From Phymatolithon calcareum (Eukaryota > Rhodophyta > Florideophyceae > Hapalidiales), in contig OZ345370.1 in the NCBI GenBank assembly GCA_977006965.1, positions 434,001 to 498,000 of the forward strand: 64,000 nt of DNA, in the 5' to 3' direction. The position numbers and the translations under genes were made by a program. The notes beneath the pieces were generated by a model, which saw only the letters and a program-made list of their open reading frames with translations, had not been told where the DNA came from and did not search any database. Each line of letters starts with the position of its first letter. Positions within the stretch are counted from its first letter, which is position 1. Shown in pieces: positions 12,552 through 22,774 of this stretch.

Positions 12552-13105
12552 CAGTCGAACCTGTATAGCTGCAACCTGTATAGCTGCAAAACCTGCATTA
12601 GTGCAATCGAATCGCCTAGACCGATTTGGTATATGCCGAAAAGTAACTAAATTTAAACCTACCTTGCAAACTGCATTAGTGCAACTGAAGGGAATGCCAC
12701 CCTTAATTTTGAATAAAATTTTGATAGCACGGATTGCAACACAGACTGGCTCTCGTCATAAATCGTGCAGGGCTGCTTGTTACTTGCAAGTAAGTTCCAT
12801 GTGATACATAGAATAGCTTTATTTGATGATGCTCATCCCTGCAGGAAACACCACTGCACATACCTCGTCAGCCCAAATGAGGGTCTGTGCGGCGCGCCAT
12901 CCACGCATCGCAACGTAAGATTCGCTCCGACCACAAGAAGGGGCTCCAGCAGAGAAAGGTCACTGATTGGTTCAACTGAGCCTCGTGGACGATTGGTAAG
13001 AATGTTTCTGTAGCCCCTTATGATAAAGCCTCCAAGACTGCAAAACCTCTATTACTGCATACCAACCTGCTTTACCGCCGTGTTGCAGTTATACAGGTTC
13101 GACTG
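12552..13105. mobile_element. Miniature DNA transposon (Tc1/mariner-pogo type MITE)
   Basis: A 554-bp element bounded by terminal inverted repeats CAGTCGAACCTGTATA[G/A]CTGCAA (23 bp, one mismatch) and flanked on both sides by TA (12550-12551 and 13106-13107). The TA duplication and the CAGT-starting inverted repeat are typical of Tc1/mariner and pogo/Tigger elements. Subterminal copies of CCTGTATAGCTGCAA and TGCATTAGTGCAA sit just inside the left end, with a related version inside the right end. There is no transposase frame, so it is non-autonomous. Confidence 0.8.
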
Positions 13106-13713
13106 TAACGACAAAAAGCGCAGGGCAGCATCGACCAGAAAAGCCCATGAAATGGAGCGTCAAACCCGAGCTTACCAAAAAACTGAGAAGTGGACACAAC
13201 ATTACTTTACAACAAGATTTTCCATCCAGTCTTCACGTAATACTGTACCGGAAAGTTGTTAGGGTTTGAAGAAAGTGAACAGTACAGTTCTGTACAGTCG
13301 TAGCTCGAGCAACAATGCCTCGCTGGAACTTACATGCAGTACGCACATACTATTACTGTATACAGTAGCAGTTGGTGCCTACACGTACATCTCTTACAGT
13401 CTCAGGGGGTATTATGATATAATTGAAAGCCCTCAAGAACGTATCTCCGGGGTAAGGAATCGATCGTCATTCCCAGCAATATGTTTGGCGTGTATCGAAA
13501 TGCTGTGCAGAGTCTTTGCCACGATCCGTGTAATCTGCATTGATTAATTGCAGTGGCGAAGTTCGTGGTCTCTACGGATACTGTATATCGATATGAAGGT
13601 CTTGGCTGAGGACTGCCCATCATAAAGTGGGAGGACCCCGTTCGCCGTTCCGAAGGTAAAAACAGAACGATCGAAGACGTGCGCAACCTCTCCTCCTTGG
13701 CACAGTCGGCATC
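13106..13713. other. 5' flank of the CaaX-protein gene
   Basis: No gene seen. It contains several ACTGTAC/GTACAGT motifs (13246-13300 and near 13357). The promoter of the downstream gene should lie here, but no clear TATA box could be placed. Confidence 0.35.
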
Positions 13714-14682
13714 ATGCAACCCCAAGTCCCTCAGGGTACCCCTGTGGACCCCCATGGTCAATATTCCTCCAATGGCCACCCTACGCAATACCCTGGTGTG
13801 CAACCAGGTGCGTCACCGGTCGTTCATCCTGGCATGCAAAGCTACACGCCAATGCAACAGGGTCAATACATTGTGCAACCGCCGCCGCAAACATCTGTGC
13901 AACAGCAACAGGGTCAATACATTGTGCAACCGCCGCCGCAAACAGCTGTGCAACAGCAACAGGGTCAATACATTGTGCAACCGCCGCCGGAAACAGCTGT
14001 GCAACAGCAACAGGGCGGATCGTTCGGCGTTCTCAGTAACGTCGCGAAACAGGGGTTGAAACAACTGGGGAAGGCGATCAATAACGCCGCTGCACAAGGG
14101 GGAAATGGGAAGCCGAGCGGATCATCAAGCGGGGCGGCGGGGAAGAAGCAAAATTCTGACTTGACGAAGGCGGCACTGAAAGCAATGGGAAAGGTAGTGC
14201 AGAAGAAGGTGAAGAAGCCAAAAAAACCGCATAAATCGAGCAAGGTCGATATTGAATTCGGAAGTGGAAGTGATGATTCGGACGAGGAAGAGGGTACAAC
14301 TATAGAAGTCAATATCAACGTTGAGCCCGGCCAAACGGGGGAACCTGCGGAGGAGCCACAAGATGGCAATGGTGATAACGTCGAAGACAGAGCGGCGGAC
14401 ACAGATGTTAACCAGGAAACGTCATACAGCGAAGCGGAAGCTGATGAGCAAGAGGATGCATGTGAAGATGAAGAACAGGAAGTTGATGATGAAGAGGATG
14501 CATGTGAAGATGAAGAGGATGCATGTGAAGATGAAGAACAGGAAGTTGATGATGAAGAGGATGCATGTGAAGATGAAGAAGGCGCCGAGTCTGGGGCGGC
14601 GGATGTGATGGAGAAGGCAGCCGAAATGAATCCGTTCAATTGTTTTAGCGAAGAAGACATCTGCTGTTGTACAATAATGTGA
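13714..14682 (+). CDS. Repeat-rich acidic protein with C-terminal CaaX box
   Basis: An ATG-initiated 322-aa frame. Residues 1-48 are Pro/Gln/Gly-rich. Residues 49-100 are three 17-residue repeats of the type QGQYIVQPPPQTAVQQQ (51 bp in DNA). Residues about 101-180 are Gly/Ala/Lys-rich, with a strongly basic block KKVKKPKKPHK. The C-terminal third is very acidic, with repeated DACEDEEQEVDDEE units (45-54 bp). The last residues are ICCCTIM; the final four (C-T-I-M) fit a CaaX farnesylation box, and the two cysteines before it could be palmitoylated. It is therefore probably a low-complexity protein anchored to a membrane by its C-terminus. No catalytic domain is seen and the function is unknown. 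Both repeat regions are coded by near-identical DNA repeats and may vary in length between strains. Confidence 0.8.
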   Translation: MQPQVPQGTPVDPHGQYSSNGHPTQYPGVQPGASPVVHPGMQSYTPMQQGQYIVQPPPQTSVQQQQGQYIVQPPPQTAVQQQQGQYIVQPPPETAVQQQQGGSFGVLSNVAKQGLKQLGKAINNAAAQGGNGKPSGSSSGAAGKKQNSDLTKAALKAMGKVVQKKVKKPKKPHKSSKVDIEFGSGSDDSDEEEGTTIEVNINVEPGQTGEPAEEPQDGNGDNVEDRAADTDVNQETSYSEAEADEQEDACEDEEQEVDDEEDACEDEEDACEDEEQEVDDEEDACEDEEGAESGAADVMEKAAEMNPFNCFSEEDICCCTIM

Positions 14683-15778
14683 GGTTGCCGTATTTTGCTC
14701 CCTGTTTTCGACCTTGGCGACTCATTTATATCCTTCCGTCTGGGGGTGATTCGAGTGCTACCGACTTGTTACATTTTGCGTTTTCCATTTTTGTAACAAA
14801 TGCCATCCATCCCCGCGGATGTTTAGGAATTAAATCTAATACGCTTGATTTGATTTGTTCCCCCAGTGATACAGACAGAGTTCAAAGCATTAATTGCATG
14901 AATACGGAAAGAGATGCACAGCAGTGACACAAATATCATCGTGCCTCACGAGAAGTTTTCCTGTGTACGGTGGACAGATGTGCGTCTCGCATATCTGTCC
15001 ACCGTAATGATTGATTGTCTGCTACAGGAAGAAGTGAACGATTTGTATAACGAAGCAGAACACACAATCTGGGACAGAAACGTGAGTGAATTCTTTTGAT
15101 AACCGCACTTCTTCCCTCGGTTATGCCACCATGGATCACTTTTTCGGAAAAAACAAGACAGTACTCTTTCCGGAAAAGGCAAGATATGACCAGGGCGATT
15201 GATGGGTTCTGTAGGTTGCGCTGAACCCAAGGCCAAGAACTATTCGCCGAACTGTCCGATCACCAAGTCATCTAGGGAAATAGCTCCCCACGTGTGTACC
15301 GGCAATATGTGCATGGCATCTGAGTGAAATCCTTTTGCGCAGAGGACTTTTCTTTTCATTCATACAAAATGTGCCGACTGGTTTCCAAGTGAAATTCAAG
15401 CTCGAAAAGTTCAGGTTGACGAAAACGTGAAGCACAATACTTGGGAAGATACTGTGATACGGAACGCAAAGAGGTTGCGAAAGTGCGATCGACACCGAAG
15501 CGCTGAAGATCATCTTGATCGTGGTATCATACTGGAGAGTGCGGGAAATAGCGATTTTTCAAATTTTCAACTTTTTAACACAGTTGACGAATTTTTATCG
15601 ACCTGTTGATATCACGGTTAGATTTTTAATCATTGATTGTCCATTTGAAACAAGCTTACACGCTTGGACCATGCATAGGCATGGAAGACTATTGCTGACA
15701 CTTCGGCAGAAGCAACGTATCCATTTGCAAAACTATCATACGTATGATACGCAAAGTTACGGATCTGGATTTCCCAAG
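14683..15778. other. 3' flank and intergenic DNA with a 19-bp hairpin
   Basis: No gene supported. A hairpin at 14966-15006 has 19-bp arms with one G-U wobble and a 3-nt loop. The rest is AT-rich and featureless. Confidence 0.45.
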
Positions 15779-16226
15779 CGAAACTTTCGATGAGAACACG
15801 TGTCATGAAACGTGCCAAAATCGAAACTTTCGCAGTAGCCGAATTCTCATTGGCCAGATTCTGTTTGCAGTTTGTCTATATTTCAATTCCTTAGCGAAAC
15901 TTTGTAGACCTGAACGAGATCTTGCCATTGATATGAAAAAATCCAAAAATGTCCCACATTCTTCCTGCGAAACATGCTCCTAGAAATCGAAACTTTCCCG
16001 TTTTTGGCGAAACTTTCGACTTTCGTTTGCAAATTTCGCTGGGAAGGAGCGGAAGTTTTAAAATTTTGTTAGCGAAACTTTGTAGTTCCAATACTGAAGA
16101 GGAAATTTGTGCTAAGAAAGAAGGAATTGCGACTGTCCTTTTGGGAAGTATTGCCTCGATAAGAACAGGAAATCGAAACTTTCGATCACCTGTTTTGTCA
16201 ACGCGAAAGTTAAACGAAACTTTCGC
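15779..16226. repeat. Cluster of eight CGAAACTTT direct repeats
   Basis: CGAAACTTT occurs at 15779, 15822, 15895, 15988, 16008, 16073, 16174 and 16215, all on the plus strand. Most copies extend to CGAAACTTTCG, an 11-bp odd palindrome (CGAAA-C-TTTCG). The copy at 16173-16187 extends to ATCGAAA-C-TTTCGAT. Two copies share the longer string TTAGCGAAACTTTGTAG. Spacing is irregular (20-102 bp), so it is not a simple tandem array. It may be a cluster of protein-binding sites or a degenerate satellite. Confidence 0.75.
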
Positions 16227-17173
16227 TTGGCAAATTTCACGGGTAGCCGTTTAGTTCCGTAACGCACGAATCCACTACGTAGCTGACGATAATAATGCAC
16301 GGCACGTGGATATGAATCAGAAAACAATTATAAAACACAATATGGTGTATCATATGGATCGTTAATTTGAAACTAATTGAACTGCAACCCTATTGGGCAC
16401 ATGTGCCTGTTTTTTTCCGTATAGTCTCTATAAGTCGTTGAGCATGGTCCGTTTCTTCCGAAGTATCGAAATATTGGTATTTCCCGCATTCTCCTGCATG
16501 CGCACATCGGGTTTACAGTACAGTACAGTACAGTAACGGTTCACCTCGAATGCACTTTCGGTTCGTGGCTAATGAAGAACGGAACGTATTCGTCATTCAT
16601 CGCGAGCGGTGCGGTATAGTCACATGATGATGAGCGTGACTCGCAAAGTGTTGTGAAAACGACGAAAATTCGTCCTTAATAGGATGCGATCGCATCATCA
16701 TGCCGTCGTCATCAGGAGTTACTGTACAATCAATATTCGGGAGAATCGTAGAATGCATGAATGATCGTGAAGTACAGTACTGTACTGTACTGGCCACGCC
16801 CCCTGAGGTGGAGACCAGCAGCACCGTGCAACATCGCATCGAGTAATCCTGGAACTAATTCGGCCTGACAGGAGCCGAACAAGTAGAGATAGTTCTAACG
16901 AGCAGGTATGGTACACGCCGTTAGAAACCCTCTGGAAAATGGAAGGTTGCCAACTTCAAGGGGGCACTGGGCACCTGAATAAAAAATGAACAATTACACT
17001 GTACAGGACAAAATTGGGCTAAATGCGGCAAGTGCAGTCGTAGTCCCACTATCGACCACATGGCACTCATCACACTTGATGATCATGCGTAAGGAAAGCG
17101 GCACGAATGACAGCGATGTACAATTGCCATTGCACGGCGAGAAACACAATGAATCGAAGAAGAAAACTTGTAC
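16227..17173. other. Intergenic DNA with GTACAGT tracts and a small dispersed repeat
   Basis: No gene supported. A (GTACA)-type tract lies at about 16513-16533 and another at 16771-16790 (mixed ACTGTAC/GTACAGT). The segment 16918-17000 (TAGAAACCCTCTGG, then GGTTGCCAACTT and GGGGGCAC, ending in an AATAAAAAATGAA tail) recurs at 45974-46058. Confidence 0.5.
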
Positions 17174-18527
17174 GAGGAAATTCGCTGCATGGACCGGAAA
17201 AGGTGGCAAAATTCGCTAAATCGGCACCCCTTGCAATAACTACTACTCGTTATGATACACAGAGCACTCCATAGAAATAAACTTATCCAAAAAATAATAT
17301 TTATTTCATGCGCAACTCTCTATGCTTCAGCTCCTCGTCGCAAGTAGCATCTCCGTCATCGCAGGCGGTGAGGTCAATTATCATGGACTGAGCCGCTTTG
17401 TCGATGTGTTTTCGCTTCGCCTCAACAATATTGCGGATGTTCGGCCTGGCGCGTGTCTGCGAGAAGTGACCGTTGTTTCCGCACGAGGAGCCGTGACGGG
17501 ACCTCATTTTGGACGGGAAGTAGGGCCTCTTGCGCTTGCGGCCCAGCTTAGCGACAAGGTCAAACGGACCAAATCATCCTGTACTAGCTGTTAACCAGTG
17601 ATTGCAACACGAATGATGATACCCTCGTGTTGCTTGGCCCACGCTATCAATAGCCATGCGTCCCACACCAGATCTTGTTTCACGGGTCGAACGCGGCTCG
17701 ATGCTACGCCAAGCGTCTAGAACAGTACAAAAGTGCAACGACGACGTGGCGACATGGCCGCTGGTGCTCTTCAAAGTGGTGACAAGAGCATGTAGCGTGG
17801 TAGTCGCTGTTAACTACCACAGGGAATGGTGTCACTTGGCTGCTAACAACAAACCTCAGCATGTCACTTTCGATGACCTCCGGCTCCACAAGCAGCTTCT
17901 CCGCTCAGAGGATTTTTCCTGGTAGTTCTTGTACCAGCAAGGCGTGAGGAACTTGCCCGTCGATGTGCCTTGCCAATAGACGTGTTGTGGGCGATTAAGA
18001 GGTTGACAACGTTGTCAAAGTTTGCTCCAGGACAGTCACCCACACTTAGTACGAGCTCCTTCTTCTCCATGAGTTCAGACGGTTCGGGCGAGAGCGTTGT
18101 GAGTTAGCTCAGCAATCGAATGCGACGAGGTGCAGAGTACTTTGCGTAGCGGATTAACAGTGTAATGATAAGGAAGCTGATTGAAGATATGGGTAGTCAA
18201 GGAGCATGGGCAATTGGTACACTCAGCAGAACCCTGAAGAAGCCTACATGGACCCCTACCGAAGAGAATGAAGTGGCGCGAGCCATTGACGTGATATTAT
18301 GCAATTCTGAATAAGATAACTGACAACTCTCGATGCCAGTATAATGCGATTAGAAACGTGCCGACTTTCCTCAAGTTGGGAAACATGGTACCTTCTCAAT
18401 AAATCCTCTTAATTACGTGTAATGATAAGCGGCTGTCTAGCTGAGTTCATAACGAGTAGTTGTATTTGTAGGGGTGCCGATTTAGCGAATTTTGCCACCT
18501 TTTTCGGTCCATGCAGCGAATTTCCTC
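17174..18527. mobile_element. Mutator-like element (MULE) with long TIRs and 10-bp TSD
   Basis: The left TIR (17174-17255) and right TIR (18447-18527) are reverse complements over about 82 bp with only a few mismatches, both ends starting GAGGAAATTCGCTGCATGGA. Immediately outside, AAACTTGTAC is repeated exactly at 17164-17173 and 18528-18537. Long TIRs and an 8-11 bp duplication are hallmarks of Mutator-like elements. The interior carries a broken MULE transposase on the minus strand. Element length is 1354 bp. Confidence 0.9.
17300..18070 (-). pseudogene. Broken MULE transposase with SWIM zinc finger
   Basis: Read on the minus strand, the frame 17889-17704 contains CSCHHFEEHQRPCRHVVVAL, a SWIM zinc finger (C-x-C-x(n)-C-x-H) typical of MULE transposases. 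It continues into WRSIEPR (another frame, near 17700-17740), and further down a degenerate zinc knuckle GSSCGNNGHFSQTRARP followed by a C-terminal stretch ending at 17301. The pieces lie in different frames with stops between them. The DDE catalytic core is absent or unrecognisable, so the copy is non-functional. It lies within the TIR-bounded element. Confidence 0.7.
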
Positions 18528-19350
18528 AAACTTGTACTGTACGGCAAAATCACAGGCGGAAATTCGATTGTGTAGAAACTTTCTAGTGATAATCTAGGCC
18601 CATGTGCAGTATTCAGAGCGCATTAGATCGGGAGCCCCATCTTTCGCTCCCCTTCTTCCGATATTTCAATTACTTTAACGCAGCGGCATGAAAGAGTAAT
18701 GGTGCGAGCAGTCTTCTTTCGTTTGCACGCGTGCGGATTGAATGGCACAGTGCAAGGGAAAGTTAAAGGCCGCCGTCATTGTCTACAGCTGACTATGCAG
18801 CCCACTTGGCACACTCTGATTGGGGTTTGCGATACTTCCGTGCACAAGATATTTGGGACAGTTTTCGCACCCAATGGCAGTGCCGTCCATAGCACTTGTC
18901 CCTGTGGGAATGGCGGGATGCAATTTTGCACAACGAGTTCATCAATATCCGCATCATAAGCACTTCTACACAAGCAGGATCATCCTGCAGGCAGACCACG
19001 CACCTTGCCACAATCCACCTGAAGCGCACATTGCATATCGTAGTCTGAACAAGGACAAAGACGAGACCGATTACCGAAAGTAAAAATGATACCCCTAGCA
19101 CAACACTTTAGTACACAAAATCGAACTTCTGCTCCTCCTTAACCTCCACTTTAACCCCTCCTCCCTCGCACCTCACGCCTCGACCCGTTGAAAGTTACAA
19201 AGTCTTTACAAGACACGCAACACATCCTAATTACATACACCAGTTAGAACCGACGAAATGCTCCCCCCAGTCGAAAAGTCATCCACCTTAATCCTATGCC
19301 CCCGCACAGCCCCTAAACCAGACAACTCTCCACCCTCCACAAATCCCGCC
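18528..19350. other. Intergenic DNA without recognisable genes
   Basis: Nothing supported as coding. Short frames exist on both strands near 18793-19101, but neither shows a domain or signal. Confidence 0.35.
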
Positions 19351-19797
19351 TCACCCCCGCACAGTCCACCTTCCCGTCCCCCTTTCGCACACCGCCAGTC
19401 GCAGCCCAGCGCCGCTCCCCGCGGCCGAACTCAGCCGCGGTGCGGCGCGCGGTCGCGGCAACCCACTAATCCTTCGCAGCGCGACGGGCGCGGCAAGAAG
19501 AGCGCCCGCGGCACGCCGCGCAAACTGAAACCCGTCCTGAATGCGCACGGGAATAGGCTGCGGCGCAAGGTTGGAATGCACCTGCGTGCCGCCGCCACGA
19601 CAGCGCGGACACCGGCGTCTGAACCCCGTGCTTGCCGTCCGTTCCGACACGAATCCTTCGCCGCCGCACACATCGCACACATTTCTCCCGCCCGGCGCGC
19701 TCAGCAGTCCGAGCACGGCGCCCAGCGCGGCGGCGCCGGCGCCGACCACCAGCCGCGAGAAGGCGAGCGGGGATGCGGCGGGCAGTGCTATCGACAT
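19351..19797 (-). CDS. Small protein with paired CxxC zinc motifs and hydrophobic N-terminus
   Basis: An ATG start at 19795-19797 gives 148 aa. Residues 8-33 (PLAFSRLVVGAGAAALGAVL...) form a hydrophobic segment that may be a membrane anchor or transit/signal region. Residues 41-70 hold CDVCGGEGF and CPRCRGGG, two C-x-x-C-x-G-x-G-like half sites (C41, C44, C63, C66) resembling one zinc site of DnaJ/BSD2-type proteins. The last 75 residues are Arg/Ala/Pro-rich and of low complexity; they could be poorly conserved or the result of reading into an intron. It is divergent from the plastid gene THF1, with about 520 bp between the starts. A longer plus-strand frame over the same DNA is Pro/Arg-rich and lacks motifs, so I prefer this strand. 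The family guess (BSD2/DnaJ-zinc-finger-like) is tentative. Confidence 0.55.
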   Translation of the reverse strand: MSIALPAASPLAFSRLVVGAGAAALGAVLGLLSAPGGRNVCDVCGGEGFVSERTASTGFRRRCPRCRGGGTQVHSNLAPQPIPVRIQDGFQFARRAAGALLAAPVALRRISGLPRPRAAPRLSSAAGSGAGLRLAVCERGTGRWTVRG

Positions 19798-20314
19798 GTT
19801 GTTCGTGGAGTGGTATTTGAAGGCCGAACTGTAGATAAATGTTCGCAGTTGTTGTGGGGGAACGAGAATGGGCGTTGAAATACCAAACTACCACGTCGGT
19901 TCACAAATGTGTGTGTGGTGCTGCCACTATGGGTCGCGCTGCTCCACAAAAATCTTCTGTTTTCGGCCAATAGATTGCCGAGGTGATCCAACGAGGGCTC
20001 CACTGTCGTTTGCCAAGTGGAGACGGGATATACGTACACGCGTACAGCAAGTGAGATCAGACTAATGGTAGGGAGGCGGTTGGGAGGGCTCTGTGGAACG
20101 CGTCTCGGGCACGAGATTTACCTTTCAAGATATCCACGGACGTCATTATCGACGGTTGGAGGTTGATTTGCGTCGAAGGCAGAGCACCGCGGGCACTACG
20201 ACATCCATAAAGGTCATTGCCGTTTTCCGGACATTCCCAAACACGCATTGCTACTGACCGCTGCGCAATCGAGTTGACGCGCAATCGCACACACACACAC
20301 ACACGCGATTGAAC
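19798..20314. promoter_or_regulatory. Divergent intergenic region with (CA)n next to THF1
   Basis: Lies between two divergent starts. A (CA) dinucleotide run of about eight units ends at 20304, ten bases before the THF1 ATG, probably in its 5' UTR. No clear TATA box was placed for either gene. Confidence 0.4.
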
Positions 20315-21238
20315 ATGGCTTTTCTCATGCCCACGCCGGTGCTAGGCACGCATGCGCTACCACTGTCGCGAACATCTTTATCGCGACGCGTGGTGCGCGC
20401 CCGACGGACACGCACCGTTCTGAAAGCGACGCTCGGTGAGAAGTTTGGGCATCTACGAGGTCGTGACATTCCGTCCGTAGCCGACACCGTGAGCAACTTT
20501 ACAAAACTATTCGGCCGTCCAGTTCCAATTGTATATCGTGCCATAATTAACGAACTGCTCACAACAACCCATCTAGCAGTCGTATGCGCGATGTGGCGTT
20601 ACGACGCCATCTTCGCCCTAGGTTTCGAGCATGTATTCTCCGCCTTTCTACAATACTACCCGGACGTTGAAGAGCAAGCCTTTCTCCGCTCCTGCGTGGC
20701 ACAAGCGCTGAACATCGACGCGACCTCCACGCGTCTCGATGCCGACGCAGTCTCGCTCTGGGCGGAAGGGAAATCGTCCACCGATGTGTTCGAGGCGGCC
20801 AAGGATGAGGAGCAGGGCGGAAGGGCCGTGGAGGCGTTGAGGGGTGTGCGCGATGCTGCGAAATTTGAGTGGTATTATTCGAGATTGTATGGTATTGGAC
20901 TTATCGCGCTTATGCAGATGGTGGGCGAGGATATTGATGTCGCGGCGGCGGAACGATGGGCGGATGAACTTGGGTTGGAGAAGTCGAAATTTGCAGCGGA
21001 AATGGGGGCGTATGTTAGTAGTATGGAGAGACTCAAGATGGCAGAGCAGATCTTTGCAGAGGCTGCTGCACGGGAGGCGAAGAAGACCGCGGATCGATTG
21101 GCGAAACGGGCGGAAGCGGCGGCGAAGAAGTTGGAGGAACTTGAGGCGAAGGGACCGGGTGGGGCAGAGGAGGAGAACCCTGTCACGGCGGCGGCGGCGG
21201 GGACTGGTGTGTCGCCTGGGGATGACGTTTCGAAGTAG
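20315..21238 (+). CDS. THF1: Plastid THF1/Psb29 (thylakoid formation) protein
   Basis: The first ATG is at 20315 (the open frame begins two codons earlier at a TTG), giving 307 aa. Residues 1-40 are Arg/Ser/Thr-rich without acids, as expected for a plastid transit peptide. The mature part starts with the Psb29/THF1 signature: IPSVADTVSNFTKLF (compare T-V-S-D-T-K in the family), then RPVPIVYRAIINELLTTTHL at about 68-87 and WRYDAIFALGFEHVFSAFL at about 94-112. After about residue 220 the chain becomes an Ala/Glu/Lys-rich coiled coil (AEQIFAEAAAREAKK...) ending in a Gly/Ala/Pro tail. THF1 is needed for normal thylakoid membrane formation and photosystem II/FtsH function in plants and cyanobacteria. 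Length, domain order and targeting all fit. Regulation is not visible in the sequence. Confidence 0.88.
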   Translation: MAFLMPTPVLGTHALPLSRTSLSRRVVRARRTRTVLKATLGEKFGHLRGRDIPSVADTVSNFTKLFGRPVPIVYRAIINELLTTTHLAVVCAMWRYDAIFALGFEHVFSAFLQYYPDVEEQAFLRSCVAQALNIDATSTRLDADAVSLWAEGKSSTDVFEAAKDEEQGGRAVEALRGVRDAAKFEWYYSRLYGIGLIALMQMVGEDIDVAAAERWADELGLEKSKFAAEMGAYVSSMERLKMAEQIFAEAAAREAKKTADRLAKRAEAAAKKLEELEAKGPGGAEEENPVTAAAAGTGVSPGDDVSK

Positions 21239-22774
21239 GGTTTTGTGCGCTTTAGAGAAGTGTTTGTCAAACTATTTCTCAACAACTTTTCCTTTTTTAT
21301 AGCGTTGTAAACGGCATCTTCCGATTTTATCACTCCTGGGTTGGAGATGCACAGCGATTCGGTTTTGTTTTCTTGCGGTTTGCGAATTGTTTTGTGCTCA
21401 CTTCTCCTTGCTTCGCGGGTGGTGCTTGTTGCATGACATCGCGTGAGCGAAATTCTGTTGCAACTTGCATCTTCGGCTGAGTCGTGTTTGTGAAAAAGAT
21501 CGAGTACGCCTCTCATGTGATTGTTTTGTCAGTGGGAGAAACAAGAACATCTAACAAAGTCTGGCTTTGATAAATTATGCATTCCGAGTGCATTTTTCTT
21601 CTGTCAAAGGCGCCGACATAAGGGATTGATGCGCCTCAGTGTTTGTCAACTTTTCCATAACGCAATCAGCAAGTGTCGTCGAATGCGTAAAGGTGAAGCT
21701 CGGCTTCTTGGATGGAAAACATCTCAATGGGATTTCCAACGAGACCCATCGCGATGCTTTACGCAGAACCTCCTGTGCTGCCTCGTCGTCAACCGAAGAA
21801 CTCGGGTGTAAATGGAAACGAACGTATTTTCATGACCGGTTCCGCATCTCCTGCTTCGTACTGTAAGACTATTCAAAAGCAACGTTGCTAACCTGCCCAG
21901 AGTGAAACAGCATCTCGCTGTATAAACACCAGCACGAATTCAAGCGCTCCTCATTGTCCTGTACTCTGATTACCCAGCCTGCAACTAATGGAGTAGGAAC
22001 ACGAGAACGCTGAAATGGACTTCGGGATCTTTTCCGCGCGTGCAATCGACAGTTTCATCACCAGATATTCGCCCATAGTGCATATGAAAAGGGGGACGAA
22101 AGGCGACGGAGTTTTCGCCAAAAACACTTCTTCCCTTGAAGGATACTAACTTCGCTTCGTGCGCGGAGTAATCTTTGAAACGCAAGTGGTTTTGTCAACT
22201 GTTCATCACAAATGCCTTTGTCTGGTACTGAAGACCTCTGAAGCCCTAACATCGTGTTCAATCATATGTGGCTGAGCTGCAGATTCGGACTGTTGGCTTC
22301 GTTTTTTTGAACATTGCACCCGTCGCTTTTTACAATTCATGTTCAGAAGACGACTGCGAAGTGGAATTTCTCCTTTTAGATGCATCCCGCGCAAGCTGTC
22401 AAAAAGGCATCCGTCTATCAAGCTGGCATTATTTACGAGTTCGTGCCTCATCTGACTCACCAGATTTCGCATTGTCTTCATCATCTGCACTGACAAAATC
22501 CTTCGGGAAAGGACAACTATTTTATCTTCTGATGTTTGTCCCGAGACCATCGGCGACCTAGGGAGTTGACAAAAGTCTTCAAAACGGCATTGTTACAGAC
22601 GATAATAAAGCATTCCTGGACCTTTTCCGATCTGGAGCTTAAGCGGGTATCTTGAAGTCAGTATCCTACGCAACAATTCTATGTCAACATCTATGCACCG
22701 CCCGCAAGCGAAAAGAAATCGAGAGGAAAAGGCGGAAATGGGCCTACATCCACTTTGAAAAATCATCGCTCGTC
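21239..22774. other. Convergent intergenic DNA
   Basis: Lies between the 3' ends of THF1 and the minus-strand coiled-coil gene. Several short frames occur but none has a motif. Nothing else recognised. Confidence 0.4.

Noticed and set aside
13965-14660. 231-aa minus-strand Ser/Cys-rich frame
   Set aside because: Antisense image of the acidic repeats of the CaaX protein.
15779-16226. CRISPR-like array
   Set aside because: The repeats are only 9-11 bp, spacing is irregular and the DNA is eukaryotic.
19258-19878. 206-aa plus-strand Pro/Arg-rich frame
   Set aside because: Overlaps the minus-strand double-CxxC gene and has only low-complexity GC-rich content.
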